From positions 1 to 64,000 of the forward strand of contig CAJCHZ010000044.1 in the NCBI GenBank assembly GCA_903970165.1: 64,000 nucleotides of DNA, in the 5' to 3' direction. Positions 50,261 through 59,143 of the stretch are shown here, one piece after another. The number at the start of each line of letters is the position of its first letter. Position 1 is the first letter of the stretch. Under the pieces are notes generated by a model. The model saw only the letters and a list, made by a program, of their open reading frames with translations, did not search any database and was not told the origin of the DNA. The stretch is from Betaproteobacteria bacterium. Its GTDB lineage: Bacteria; Acidobacteriota; Terriglobia; Acidiferrales; UBA7541. Both the position numbers and the translations under genes were made by a program.

Positions 50261-51418
50261 CTAAACGTTCAACGTAAGTGAGACGAGGTCCGTGCGCGGA
50301 GTTGGCGGAATCGGCGGCATCTTGGAGCGGTCCACCGGGCGATAGAGCGTGTCGCGTTCGACGGGAACGCGGCCCGCGGCGCGAATAAGCCGTTCGAGTT
50401 CGCCGCGTGGCGTGAACTCCGACGTTTTTGCGCCAGCGTCGTGGTAAATCTTCTCTTCGACCACCGTGCCATCGAGATCGTTGGCGCCGAAGCGTAATGC
50501 AATCTGCGCGATGCTCGGCGAAAGCATGATCCAGTAAGCCTTGATGTGCTCGAAATTATCGAGCATCAAACGCGAGACAGCGATGGCGCGCAAATCCGCA
50601 TAGCCGCTGGTCTTCGGAATGTGCGAGAGCGCGGTGTTGTCCGGGTGAAACGCCAGAGGGATGAAAGCCACGAACCCGTGGGTTTCGTCCTGCAACTCGC
50701 GCAATTTCAAAAGGTGGTCGACGCGTTCTTCTTCGGTTTCCACGTGGCCGTATAGCATGGTGGCATTTGAACGCAGCCCCGCCTGATGGGCTTTGCGCGC
50801 CGTGTTAAGCCACATCTGGCCGCTGGTTTTGTGGTCGCAGATGATTTTTCGCACGCGGGGATGAAAAATCTCGGCTCCGCCGCCGGGGCAGGAGTCCACG
50901 CCGGCCGCTTTCATCTTTTGCAGGACTTCCTCGATGGAAATTTTGGCAATGCGCGAAAAATAATGCACTTCCACCATGGTGAAGGCCTTGATGTGCACGG
51001 TGGGGCAGCGCTGTTTCAGGCCGCGGACCATTTCCAGGTAATGCTCAAAGCTGAGATCGGGATGCAGGCCGCCGACGATGTGGAATTCCGTGGCGCCTTC
51101 GCGAACGCCCTGCTCCGCGCGCTGATAGATTTCTTCGAGAGCGAACGTGTAAGCGCCCGGGGCATTGGGATCGCGTCCGAAAGCGCAGAGTTTGCAATGC
51201 GCCACGCAGACATTCGTCGGATTGATGTGGCGATTGACGTTGTAATAGGTGGTGTTGCCGTGGCGCTTTTCGCGGACGTAGTTCGCAAGCCATCCGACAG
51301 CAAGAAGATCCGGTGAACGATATAGCGCGATGCCGTCCTCCATGCTCAGGCGCTGGCCGGCGAGGACTTTGTCTGCAATCGGCTTCAACCGCTGATCGGT
51401 GATCGTGAGTTCGCTCAT
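50261..51418 (-). CDS. mqnE: Aminofutalosine synthase
   Basis: Radical-SAM enzyme that makes 6-amino-6-deoxyfutalosine from 1-(carboxyvinyloxy)benzoate and SAM in the futalosine menaquinone route. The iron-sulfur CxxxCxxC is Cys71-Cys75-Cys78 (NPTNVCVAHCKLCAFGRDP), with GATEFHIVGGLHP, SCPGGGAEIFHPRVR and ATMLYGHVETEEERVDHLL conserved. It follows mqnP by 19 bp in the ubiX-mqnP-mqnE operon. MqnA, B, C and D are not in the window. Confidence 0.94.
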   Translation of the reverse strand: MSELTITDQRLKPIADKVLAGQRLSMEDGIALYRSPDLLAVGWLANYVREKRHGNTTYYNVNRHINPTNVCVAHCKLCAFGRDPNAPGAYTFALEEIYQRAEQGVREGATEFHIVGGLHPDLSFEHYLEMVRGLKQRCPTVHIKAFTMVEVHYFSRIAKISIEEVLQKMKAAGVDSCPGGGAEIFHPRVRKIICDHKTSGQMWLNTARKAHQAGLRSNATMLYGHVETEEERVDHLLKLRELQDETHGFVAFIPLAFHPDNTALSHIPKTSGYADLRAIAVSRLMLDNFEHIKAYWIMLSPSIAQIALRFGANDLDGTVVEEKIYHDAGAKTSEFTPRGELERLIRAAGRVPVERDTLYRPVDRSKMPPIPPTPRTDLVSLTLNV

Positions 51419-51437
51419 TTTGATTCCGCCGAAATTT

Positions 51438-52319
51438 TCAAACGCGCCAAACCGCAGCTGCCGCGCCCCAGAACAACAGGAACAATAAACTAATATAACC
51501 GTTCACGGCGAAAAACGCAGCGTCCAGCTTGCTGAGGTCGCCGGGCTTCACAAGGGAATGTTCGTAGGCGAGCAACGTGGCCACCACCACGATGCCTGCC
51601 CAGGCAGGCCAGGGAAGCGCGAAGCTATAAGCAAGTCCAGAAAGCAGGGCGACGACGGCAAGGTGCATGACGCGAGCGATCAGCAGGGCATTTGCAATGC
51701 CAAATCGTTTGGGGACGGAGTAGAGGCCGACGCGCTGGTCGTAGTCAACGTCCTGGCACGCGTAGAGAACGTCAAAGCCGCCGACCCAGAACGTGACCGC
51801 GGCGCAGAGAATCAGCATGCGCCAGTCGAGGCTGCCCGTTACGGCAATCCACGCGGCTGCCGGGGAGATGCCCAGCGCGAATCCCAGAAAAACGTGGGAC
51901 CAGTTCGTGAAGCGTTTGGTGAACGAATAGAAAAAAAGAATTGCCAGGGCGAGCGGGGCGAGCTTCAGGGCGAGAAAATTCAGTTGCCACGCCGCCAGGA
52001 AAAAGACCGCTATGGCGATCAGCGCGAAAAGCCATGCAAACTGTACAGACAGGGCGCCCGTGGCGAGCGCGCGCTGTTTTGTGCGCGGATTCTCCCGGTC
52101 GTAGCGCAAATCCACGATGCGGTTGATGGTCATCGCGGCGGAACGTGCGGCAACCATGGCGACCACGATCCAGACGAATTGGCGCAACGTTGGCCAGCCA
52201 TGCGGGGGCTGATGCGTTGCGCGCGCGGCAAGCAATGCGCCCGTCAGCGCAAACGGCAGCGCAAAAACGGAGTGCTCGAACTTGATCATTTCGAGCACGG
52301 TGCGGATGCGGCTGGCCAT
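51438..52319 (-). CDS. mqnP: UbiA-family prenyltransferase (MqnP type)
   Basis: A 293-residue integral-membrane prenyltransferase. It has two Mg-binding Asp-rich motifs: NRIVDLRYDRENPRTK (Asn66, Asp70, Asp74) and DVLYACQDVDYDQRVGLYSVPKRFG (about 188-212). It has eight or nine TM helices. Its place between ubiX and mqnE, in a genome using the futalosine pathway, makes it the 1,4-dihydroxy-6-naphthoate (or 4-hydroxybenzoate-like) polyprenyltransferase of menaquinone synthesis. ATG 52319 is chosen; the longer frame from 52418 overlaps ubiX. Confidence 0.86.
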   Translation of the reverse strand: MASRIRTVLEMIKFEHSVFALPFALTGALLAARATHQPPHGWPTLRQFVWIVVAMVAARSAAMTINRIVDLRYDRENPRTKQRALATGALSVQFAWLFALIAIAVFFLAAWQLNFLALKLAPLALAILFFYSFTKRFTNWSHVFLGFALGISPAAAWIAVTGSLDWRMLILCAAVTFWVGGFDVLYACQDVDYDQRVGLYSVPKRFGIANALLIARVMHLAVVALLSGLAYSFALPWPAWAGIVVVATLLAYEHSLVKPGDLSKLDAAFFAVNGYISLLFLLFWGAAAAVWRV

Positions 52320-52326
52320 GTCTAAA

Positions 52327-52962
52327 TTACGCCTCCGCCTTTTTGGCGCTGGCCTGGCCCGCCCAGCGATACATATTTTCCTGTGGGAGATGAATCTGAG
52401 CGAGGACCCGGCAAACATACTGCGTCACCAAATCGTCGATGGTTTGCGGGTGATGATAAAACGCGGGGATCGCGGGCATAATCACCGCGCCCGCTTGTTG
52501 GGCGCGCAACATGTTTTCCAGATGAATGCGGTTGAACGGCGTATCGCGCACGCAAAGCACCAGCTTTCGTCCTTCCTTAAGAATCACGTCCGCCGCGCGC
52601 GAAACGAGGTCGTCGCTTACGCCTGCGGCAATCGCCGCGAGTGTTCCCATCGAGCACGGAACCACGATCATCGAATCGACCGCATAACTGCCGGAAGCGA
52701 TGGAAGCACCAATGTCCTTGTTGGGAAGCACCTCAATTTTGGCGGCGGGACGATTCAAAAGACGGCTGGGCAGGCTTTTCAAATCACCGGAGCTGATTTC
52801 AAGTTCTTCTGCAAAAAGGCGCTGGCCGGCTTCGGTGACAACCAGGTGGATACGTGCGACGCGGGCGTCGGCTTCCAGCAGGGCGAGCACCTTCTGCGCC
52901 AGAACCGCGCCGCTTGCACCAGTCACACCTACGGTTACGATTTGTTTTTGCGTGTCAGGCAT
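52327..52962 (-). CDS. ubiX: UbiX-like flavin prenyltransferase
   Basis: A 211-residue flavoprotein that makes prenylated FMN for UbiD-type decarboxylases. Visible features are the flavin-binding GVTGASGAVLAQKVL, the VVPCSMGTLAAIAAGVSDDLVSRAADV signature and the prenyl-phosphate site (RDTPFNRIHLENMLRAQQAGAVIMPA). In futalosine organisms it supplies the UbiD-type decarboxylase acting on the naphthoate precursor. First gene of the mqn operon (mqnP starts 7 bp after its stop), divergent from larB across 100 bp. Confidence 0.88.
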   Translation of the reverse strand: MPDTQKQIVTVGVTGASGAVLAQKVLALLEADARVARIHLVVTEAGQRLFAEELEISSGDLKSLPSRLLNRPAAKIEVLPNKDIGASIASGSYAVDSMIVVPCSMGTLAAIAAGVSDDLVSRAADVILKEGRKLVLCVRDTPFNRIHLENMLRAQQAGAVIMPAIPAFYHHPQTIDDLVTQYVCRVLAQIHLPQENMYRWAGQASAKKAEA

Positions 52963-53062
52963 GATTTCCGTGCGGGTAGAACCAGTCTCGCAGCCGCATT
53001 CCGCCAAGTCAAGCCGAGGGGGCCTGCTTGTGTGATGATAGAATCTGCGGCGGCCAAACAAT

Positions 53063-53830
53063 ATGAATCAGCCGGAATTGCTGAAAATGCTGGAATCCCT
53101 GCAGGCGGGCGTGCTTTCTCCCGAGAAAGCGGTCGAGCGGCTGAAGCACATGCCCTTCGAGGATTTGGGATTCGCGAAGGTGGACCATCACCGCTCGCTG
53201 CGGCAGGGTTTCGCGGAAGTTGTTTTTGCAAAAGGGAAGACGCCAAAACAGGTCGCGGAGATTGTGCGCGCAATGCTGCAGAAGAAAGATTCGCGCCACA
53301 ACATTTTAGTCACTCGAGCGGACGCGAAGACATTTGCGGCCGTCAAGCGCGCAAGCGGTAAAGCGGCGCGGTCCACGAAATTTCACGAGTTGTCCGGCGT
53401 GATCACTGCCGAGCGGACCCAGGAGATCGCCGGGAAGGGAACTATTGTGGTGGTCTCGGCGGGAACGAGTGACATTCCCGTTGCGGAAGAGGCTTTGCTG
53501 ACTGCGAGCATTATGGGGAATCGCGTGGAGCATTTGTACGACGTTGGCGTCGCGGGCATTCACCGATTGCTCGAACATCGCGAAAAGCTGACGCAAGCGC
53601 GCGTGATTATTTGTGTGGCTGGAATGGAAGGCGCGCTGCCTAGCGTCGTGGGCGGGCTGGTTGCGGCGCCGGTCATTGCGGTGCCGACCAGCGTTGGTTA
53701 CGGCGCGAGCTTTGGCGGCGTTGCGGCGCTGCTCGGCATGCTTAATTCTTGCGCTTCGAATGTTACGGTCGTGAACATTGACAACGGCTTTGGCGCCGCC
53801 TGCGTCGCGTCCTGTATCAATCGTCTCTAA
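53063..53830 (+). CDS. larB: LarB-type nicotinate-nucleotide carboxylase/hydrolase
   Basis: A 255-residue PurE-like enzyme that carboxylates the pyridine ring of nicotinic acid adenine dinucleotide in nickel-pincer cofactor synthesis. It has the conserved [62 protein letters not shown] and [37 protein letters not shown] segments. The partners larC and larE are not in the window. The start [12 protein letters not shown] fits the family. Its 3' end is overlapped on the other strand by the extended dehydrogenase frame. Confidence 0.92.
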   Translation: MNQPELLKMLESLQAGVLSPEKAVERLKHMPFEDLGFAKVDHHRSLRQGFAEVVFAKGKTPKQVAEIVRAMLQKKDSRHNILVTRADAKTFAAVKRASGKAARSTKFHELSGVITAERTQEIAGKGTIVVVSAGTSDIPVAEEALLTASIMGNRVEHLYDVGVAGIHRLLEHREKLTQARVIICVAGMEGALPSVVGGLVAAPVIAVPTSVGYGASFGGVAALLGMLNSCASNVTVVNIDNGFGAACVASCINRL

Positions 53831-54871
53831 AGCACGTTTGGTAGGGTTCTGTACGTGACGCGACTCCCAAGCTTTTAACAACACCTTCATCACACCCGGT
53901 TCTTGAGCGAAACGAATCGCTTCGGTCGCCTCGTTCAAAGAAAACGAGCATGTAATGAGCAGGCGCGGGTCAATTTTCCCGGAACGCAAAAGCGCGAGAG
54001 CCTTGCTAAACGGCCCGCAACGCGAGCCGACGACAGTGATCTCCTTGACGACGATCGGCCAGGTTTCGATCGGTGCGGCCCCGTGAAATGTGGATTTCAA
54101 GACGAGCGTGCCGCGCGGCTCGGTCATGTGCTGGGCCAAAGCGAAACCGCTTGGTGAGCCGGTAGCCTCAACCAGCAATCCATAGCTTTCTTTTATGCGC
54201 TTGAGATCAGTGCCATCACCGCGCACTTTTTTGGTTTGGATTCCTACGCGCCTTGCGAGCGCAAGTTTCTTTTCGTGTTTGCCGTACATGACGACGTGGG
54301 GCACGGCTGTCCTCAAAACGAGCGCGATCAATTGCGCCAGTTTGCCATCGCCAAGCACAGCAGCACTGCGAAATTGTTTTACGTCGACCTGCTCGAGAAT
54401 TTCGCAGGCCGCAGCAAGCGGTTCTACAAACACAGCCTGGTCATCGGTGACCGAATCAGGCACGGCATGAAGATTTTCAAGCGGCAGCGCCAAATATTCC
54501 GCAAACGCGCCGTCGTGCGCGAAAATGCCGAGAACTGTCCTTCTCGCGCAATGCGTCTTCAAACCGCGCTTGCAAAAATCACATAAGGGCCGAAAGCCAT
54601 AGGCGGAGCAGGACACATTGATCTCGCCAACGACGCGCCGTCCCAGCCATTTTTTCTTCAGCGGACCGGGAACGCCGCGAACATCCGCAACTTCGCCAAC
54701 GAATTCGTGGCCCGGCGTTCCGCGAAAAGCGTGATAGCCGCACAAGATCTCAACGTCCGTATTACAAATTCCGGCAAGCCGCAAGCGAATGAGCGCCCAA
54801 CCTGGACGCAGTTCGGGCAGCCGTTTCTCAAATTGTTTTAGTTTTCCGCAAGAGACAGAAAAGGCCAGCAC
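53306..54871 (-). CDS. Zinc-dependent MDR alcohol/polyol dehydrogenase with abnormal C-terminal extension
   Basis: The first about 335 residues form a normal MDR dehydrogenase. Catalytic zinc ligands are in [11 protein letters not shown] and [12 protein letters not shown] structural-zinc Cys cluster is [21 protein letters not shown], with [12 protein letters not shown] as cofactor-binding motif, and it ends [12 protein letters not shown]. The canonical end is around 53866, but no stop occurs in frame until 53306, so the frame runs about 525 bp antisense through larB and adds 185 residues of arginine-rich, non-homologous sequence. The stop has probably been lost, or a frameshift restores it in another frame (TGA at about 53815). 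Enzyme substrate unknown. Confidence 0.75.
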   Translation of the reverse strand: MLAFSVSCGKLKQFEKRLPELRPGWALIRLRLAGICNTDVEILCGYHAFRGTPGHEFVGEVADVRGVPGPLKKKWLGRRVVGEINVSCSAYGFRPLCDFCKRGLKTHCARRTVLGIFAHDGAFAEYLALPLENLHAVPDSVTDDQAVFVEPLAAACEILEQVDVKQFRSAAVLGDGKLAQLIALVLRTAVPHVVMYGKHEKKLALARRVGIQTKKVRGDGTDLKRIKESYGLLVEATGSPSGFALAQHMTEPRGTLVLKSTFHGAAPIETWPIVVKEITVVGSRCGPFSKALALLRSGKIDPRLLITCSFSLNEATEAIRFAQEPGVMKVLLKAWESRHVQNPTKRALETIDTGRDAGGAKAVVNVHDRNIRSARIKHAEQRRNAAKARAVTNAGRHRNDRRRNQPAHDARQRAFHSSHTNNHARLRQLFAMFEQSVNARDANVVQMLHAIPHNARSQQSLFRNGNVTRSRRDHHNSSLPGDLLGPLGSDHAGQLVKFRGPRRFTACALDGRKCLRVRSSD

Positions 54872-54952
54872 GGTCGCTTATCATCCCGCATGTTGCTTCT
54901 CCAGTCCAATCCAGCTATGGAGTGGAGAAGCGCGCTTCAACTTACCTGCTAC

Positions 54953-56524
54953 CTAGTGCGTGTAGCTGGCATTTATAAAGTCATCGATATCTTTGTGCAG
55001 CTTGTGGTGCTCTTTTTCATCGATGTACATCATGTGGCCCGCTTCGTAATAGGTGAAGCTAACGTTTTTGCGCACAGATGGCTCGAGATTCATGTGCGCA
55101 AACGTATTTTCGATGCCGTTGAACGGTGTCGCTAGATCATAGTATCCGCAGACAACCAGCACTTTCAGATAAGTCTGTTGTGTCATCGCGGAGCGAAGAA
55201 CTTCGGCCACAGCCGTATTCCCCGTCTGATCCCACGGGCTGACATTGGCGCTGACGGTGTAGTACCCGTCGCTCTCCCATTTCAATTCGCGCCGCGTGTA
55301 GTCGTGGAACGTTGCCACAAACGCACCTTCGTAAGACGCTTCACTTGGGTCGTACTCGTTGCGCTCCCCTGCAGCATCCACGTCCATGCCTTCAAAGCGC
55401 GAATCGAGCCGCCCAATCGTCCGTCGCTTGTCCCGTTCCAATTCCTTGAACCAGCGGAACGGACTCACGCGCAAATTGGTTTCCTCAATGTATTTCGTGG
55501 ACAGACCTGTGTAATGCGCCAGGTCCTCGACCACCTTCTTGTACTCTGCGGGCGAAAGCTGGTCGCCTTTTTCCAAAGCCTGCGCATATTCGCCGTGCGC
55601 GAATTCGCGAGCCTTCTGCGCTACCTGTTCGATGGTCAAGCTCTGCAAATCCGCGGGTAGCAGATGGTGATACCAGGCGCTCGTTACGTAAGTGGGCAGA
55701 AAAAACTCGGTCCGGTTGTCGGCGCCCCAGTTGGAAAACGCCACGGCAGAAATCAGCGCAATTCCGCTCATATAGATTTGGTGACGTTCTTGAATGACTC
55801 CTGCAAGCTCCGCGGAACGCGTCGTTCCGTAGCTCTCGCCAAGCAAAAATTTCGGCGAAGCCCAGCGCTCATTGCGCGTGATGTATTGGTAGATGAAATC
55901 CGCAAACCAGTTGGCGTCCTCGATGATGCCGTGAAACTGCGTCGTGGATTCGCCTGGGGCCGGACGGCTGTAGCCGGTCGAAATCGCGTCAATGAAAACA
56001 AGATCTGTGGCGTCCAGAAAAGAATCCTCGTTATCCATAATCGCATAAGGCGCGGGCATGCCGTGGCCATCCGCGGTCAGAACGACGCGCTTTGGCCCCA
56101 TTCCCATGTGCGTAAAAAGGGAAGCCGAGCCAGGTCCGCCGTTATAAACGAAACTCACGGGACGCTTTCCTGGATCAGCGACGCCGTCCTTCACATACGC
56201 GACATAAAACATCGTCGCTTTCACGGTTCCGTCATCGCTCTTAATGTTGTACGTCGCAGCCGTCGCGGTGTAGTTAATCGTTTGCCCCCCAATCCGCGCC
56301 GCGTGATGCGTGACACTCGACTTCTCTTCCGGCACCGCAGGGTGCTGCGTTTGTTTACCTTGGGCCCCTTCCCCCGCAGGCGTCGTTGTTTCCCCCGGCA
56401 GGCGCGTTCGCTGGGCCTGCTGCGGCGGCTGTTGCCCTGAGGGAACTGTAGGCTGCTGGGCCGCAGCCGCGCTCAAACCAAAAAATAAAACGAATCCAGC
56501 GAGGACGCACCGGTCTCTCCACAT
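54953..56524 (-). CDS. Exported S10-family serine carboxypeptidase-like peptidase
   Basis: A 523-residue protein. It has a signal peptide (about 1-22, LAGFVLFFGLSAAAAQ) and a Gln/Pro-rich linker (about 23-68). The S10 alpha/beta hydrolase domain carries the oxyanion segment SFVYNGGPGSASL, the nucleophile in FLLGESYGTTRSAEL, the Asp in VVCGYYDLATPFNG and the His in YYEAGHMMYIDEKEH. Clearly a bacterial S10 enzyme acting outside the cytoplasm on peptide C-termini. It stands alone with about 80 bp to the dehydrogenase and 180 bp to selA. Confidence 0.92.
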   Translation of the reverse strand: MWRDRCVLAGFVLFFGLSAAAAQQPTVPSGQQPPQQAQRTRLPGETTTPAGEGAQGKQTQHPAVPEEKSSVTHHAARIGGQTINYTATAATYNIKSDDGTVKATMFYVAYVKDGVADPGKRPVSFVYNGGPGSASLFTHMGMGPKRVVLTADGHGMPAPYAIMDNEDSFLDATDLVFIDAISTGYSRPAPGESTTQFHGIIEDANWFADFIYQYITRNERWASPKFLLGESYGTTRSAELAGVIQERHQIYMSGIALISAVAFSNWGADNRTEFFLPTYVTSAWYHHLLPADLQSLTIEQVAQKAREFAHGEYAQALEKGDQLSPAEYKKVVEDLAHYTGLSTKYIEETNLRVSPFRWFKELERDKRRTIGRLDSRFEGMDVDAAGERNEYDPSEASYEGAFVATFHDYTRRELKWESDGYYTVSANVSPWDQTGNTAVAEVLRSAMTQQTYLKVLVVCGYYDLATPFNGIENTFAHMNLEPSVRKNVSFTYYEAGHMMYIDEKEHHKLHKDIDDFINASYTH

Positions 56525-56703
56525 TTCGCAATTCTCCTTTTTTGCGCTTCAGCGATTGGGCAACCAAGGACCGAACTATTTCGAAGCGAGCCGTCTACTC
56601 CCCCGAAACACCTCGTAGGACGCGCCGGGCCTCGCGTGAGTTTCACTTTGTAGAGAAGTGGCGATGCAGCGTTTCTTAAAGCAGGCGTTTAAAAGGAAGG
56701 AAT

Positions 56704-58152
56704 TTAATGGAGCACAGCCGCAAGCGTTTTGATGAGCAGGGGCTCCTGCTCTGCGAAGACCGTGCGCAAATCCAGAATCAAGCGGTCGTTCTCCACGCGA
56801 GCGATCACCGAAATGCCAGAGGGTGCGCGGCGCAGACGCTGCTCAAGCTGCGCCGCCGAATAACGAGCGCTCGCAATGCCAATCACCTTTGTCGGCAGCG
56901 CCTGCGTTGGAGTCGAGCCGCCGCCCGCGAGTGAGGTTCCATCCACAATTTCCATTTCCACTTCGTCCAGCGGCAGCTCCGGCCGCAGCTCGCGCAAAAA
57001 ATTCTCCGAGCGCCTCTTTAACTCCTGAGCGCTCGTTCGAATCATGCGCAGCGACGGAATTTCGTCCCACGCCGCACGCAGGTAAGCGCCAAGGGTCACC
57101 TCCAGCGCCACGGTCGTGAGTTTGTCCACGCGCAATGCACGGAACAGAGGATGCCGCCGAACGCGCATCACTAATTCTTTCTTTCCGGCAATAATGCCAG
57201 CCTGCGGCCCTCCCAAAAGCTTGTCCCCGCTGAACATCACGATCGAAACTCCGGCTTCGATGCTTTGCCTCACCAGAGGCTCTGAAATTCCGCTTCCGGT
57301 AAGATCCGCAAGGCATCCCGACCCCAGATCTTCGGCCAGCGGCAAACCGGTCCGCGCACTGAGTGCAGCCAGCTCTTCCAGCGACGGCTTCTCCGCAAAT
57401 CCCGTAATCCGAAAATTGGAAGGGTGGACCCGCAAAAGCAATCGCGTTTTTTCATTGATCGCGTTTTCGTAGTCGGCCACCCGCGTGCGGTTCGTCGTTC
57501 CAACTTCGCGCAACAGCGCTCCGCTCTCCGCCATAATTTCCGGAATGCGGAAACCGTCCCCAATCTCGATCAACTCCCCGCGTGAGACGACCACCTCGCC
57601 GCCTTTGGCGAGCGACGCCAGCACCAGCAGCACCGCGGCCGCGCAATTGTTCACCACGATAGCGGCCTCAGCCCCGGTTAGCCGCTCCAACATCGAGGCC
57701 GTATGCACGTCGCGCTGTCCCCGCGCGCCAGTTTCCAAATCGTATTCAAGATTTGAATATTGCGTCGCCGTTCGCCGGAACTCTTCCACGACCGCCGCGG
57801 GCAGCGGAGCCCGCCCCAGATTGGTGTGCAGAATCACGCCGGTAGCATTGATTACGGGCTGCAGAGAATGAGCCAGAATCCGCTCCACCAGCGAACGGAT
57901 GTGTTCTTCGAGGGCAGCACCACCGGAAGTGAGGAGGTTGAGCTCGGCCAGCACCGTGAATTTCACTTGATCCGTAATCCGTGTACGCAACTCCGCCAGA
58001 ACGGTCCGCGTAACCTCGACGAGCAGGCCGCGATCCACACGCCCGCCAAGCTCAGCCAGCCGCGGCTGCGCAAGCAGTTCGTCCACAGAAGGGATCTGGC
58101 GCAGCAGCTCCGCCTGCTCAGCGGAAAGCACCTGTTTTGAACGAGTTTCCAT
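56704..58152 (-). CDS. selA: L-seryl-tRNA(Sec) selenium transferase
   Basis: PLP enzyme converting Ser-tRNA(Sec) to Sec-tRNA(Sec). It has the N-terminal helical domain (about 1-80), INATGVILHTNLGRAPLP, YSNLEYDLETGARGQRD and VVNNCAAAVLL, and the PLP lysine Lys311 in IVMFSGDKLLGGPQAG. The 482-residue length is usual. Its presence means the organism makes selenocysteine, but selB, selC (tRNA-Sec) and selD are not in the window. Monocistronic here. Confidence 0.95.
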   Translation of the reverse strand: METRSKQVLSAEQAELLRQIPSVDELLAQPRLAELGGRVDRGLLVEVTRTVLAELRTRITDQVKFTVLAELNLLTSGGAALEEHIRSLVERILAHSLQPVINATGVILHTNLGRAPLPAAVVEEFRRTATQYSNLEYDLETGARGQRDVHTASMLERLTGAEAAIVVNNCAAAVLLVLASLAKGGEVVVSRGELIEIGDGFRIPEIMAESGALLREVGTTNRTRVADYENAINEKTRLLLRVHPSNFRITGFAEKPSLEELAALSARTGLPLAEDLGSGCLADLTGSGISEPLVRQSIEAGVSIVMFSGDKLLGGPQAGIIAGKKELVMRVRRHPLFRALRVDKLTTVALEVTLGAYLRAAWDEIPSLRMIRTSAQELKRRSENFLRELRPELPLDEVEMEIVDGTSLAGGGSTPTQALPTKVIGIASARYSAAQLEQRLRRAPSGISVIARVENDRLILDLRTVFAEQEPLLIKTLAAVLH

Positions 58153-58336
58153 GGACCCATTTCAGCACAACCCGCACCCTCCGGCAATCGACCACTTGCG
58201 ATCTGGTCCAGCTGCTCGAACGCGGCCTGCCGCCTGTCCCAAGGAGCGGGATACACGATGCGCATCGCCCCTAACACCATTGGTTGACGACTCCGCTCCG
58301 CCCTCCTAGCATATTAGTGCAGGGAACTGTCCACCC

Positions 58337-58969
58337 ATGGCCACCATCGACGAAGAGTTGGCTCAGCTCGAACGCGACATTCGCCAGCTCAAAATTGAAT
58401 ACGACCAGTACTTCGGCGGCGGCAGAAAACGCCCTCCCACCGAAATCGAATGGCGCATCGAGACCATAGTGAAGCGCTATGCTGAGCGCGCCGGCGAACT
58501 GAAATACGGCAGCCGATTCCGCCTGAACAACCTCACACAGACCTACGCCAAGTACAAAGACATTTTCCGCAAGAAAACCCAGCAGAAAGAAGAAGGAAAG
58601 ATTCAGCGCCATTATGGCGCCGCTGCCAAAGCCATCGAGGCCGAACGCGAACGCGCTCACAAAAGTGCGGAGAAGCCCGTCGAGCTACCTGCCGCTGCAG
58701 CGGCTGCCAGCGCAGCGGGAGGCGCATTTCGCGTAACGTGTTCTGAGCCGGAACACGAATCCGAAAAGGTCGATCAGCTTTATCAGGCATTCCTGCAAGC
58801 CAAGCAAAAGGCAGGCGAAGCAACAGGCAAACTTTCGCGCTCCAGCTTCAACGAATTCGTCCTTAAGAAGACGAAAGACCTGCAAAAACAAAAAAATTGC
58901 CGCGACGTCGAATACGTCGTCGAAATCGTCGAAGGACAGGTCAAACTCAAAGCCCTGGTCAAATCGTAA
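58337..58969 (+). CDS. MXAN_5187 C-terminal-domain-like protein
   Basis: A 210-residue soluble protein. It has an N-terminal coiled helix (residues 1-50, EELAQLERDIRQLKIEYDQY) followed by YGSRFRLNNLTQTYAKYKDIFRKK. After an Ala-rich linker (about 112-125) comes a C-terminal helical domain with LYQAFLQAKQKAGEATGKLSRSSFNEFVLKKTKDLQKQ and a beta hairpin YVVEIVEGQVKLKALV. This matches the MXAN_5187 C-terminal family first noted in Myxococcus. No enzymatic motif is visible and its function is unknown. Confidence 0.6.
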   Translation: MATIDEELAQLERDIRQLKIEYDQYFGGGRKRPPTEIEWRIETIVKRYAERAGELKYGSRFRLNNLTQTYAKYKDIFRKKTQQKEEGKIQRHYGAAAKAIEAERERAHKSAEKPVELPAAAAAASAAGGAFRVTCSEPEHESEKVDQLYQAFLQAKQKAGEATGKLSRSSFNEFVLKKTKDLQKQKNCRDVEYVVEIVEGQVKLKALVKS

Positions 58970-59083
58970 GTCCTGTGGAGTGCGGCAGCTTGATGCCGCT
59001 TTTCTTCAGCTCACCGATATAAATCTAGGCTCCTCAAATCTAAGTAATTTCGCTTCGCGGCTCGTGTCAACATCCTTTCGACT

Positions 59084-59112
59084 TTGAAGTATTTCCCCCG
59101 CCCGCATACACT
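59084..59112 (+). promoter_or_regulatory. Sigma-70 promoter of purH
   Basis: TTGAAG (59084-59089) and TACACT (59107-59112) are 17 bp apart, giving a start near 59119 and a 25-nt leader that contains the AGGGGG ribosome-binding site. No purine riboswitch sequence fits into so short a leader. Confidence 0.65.
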
Positions 59113-59143
59113 GTTGTGTTTTTACTTTCAGGGGGACGATGAC

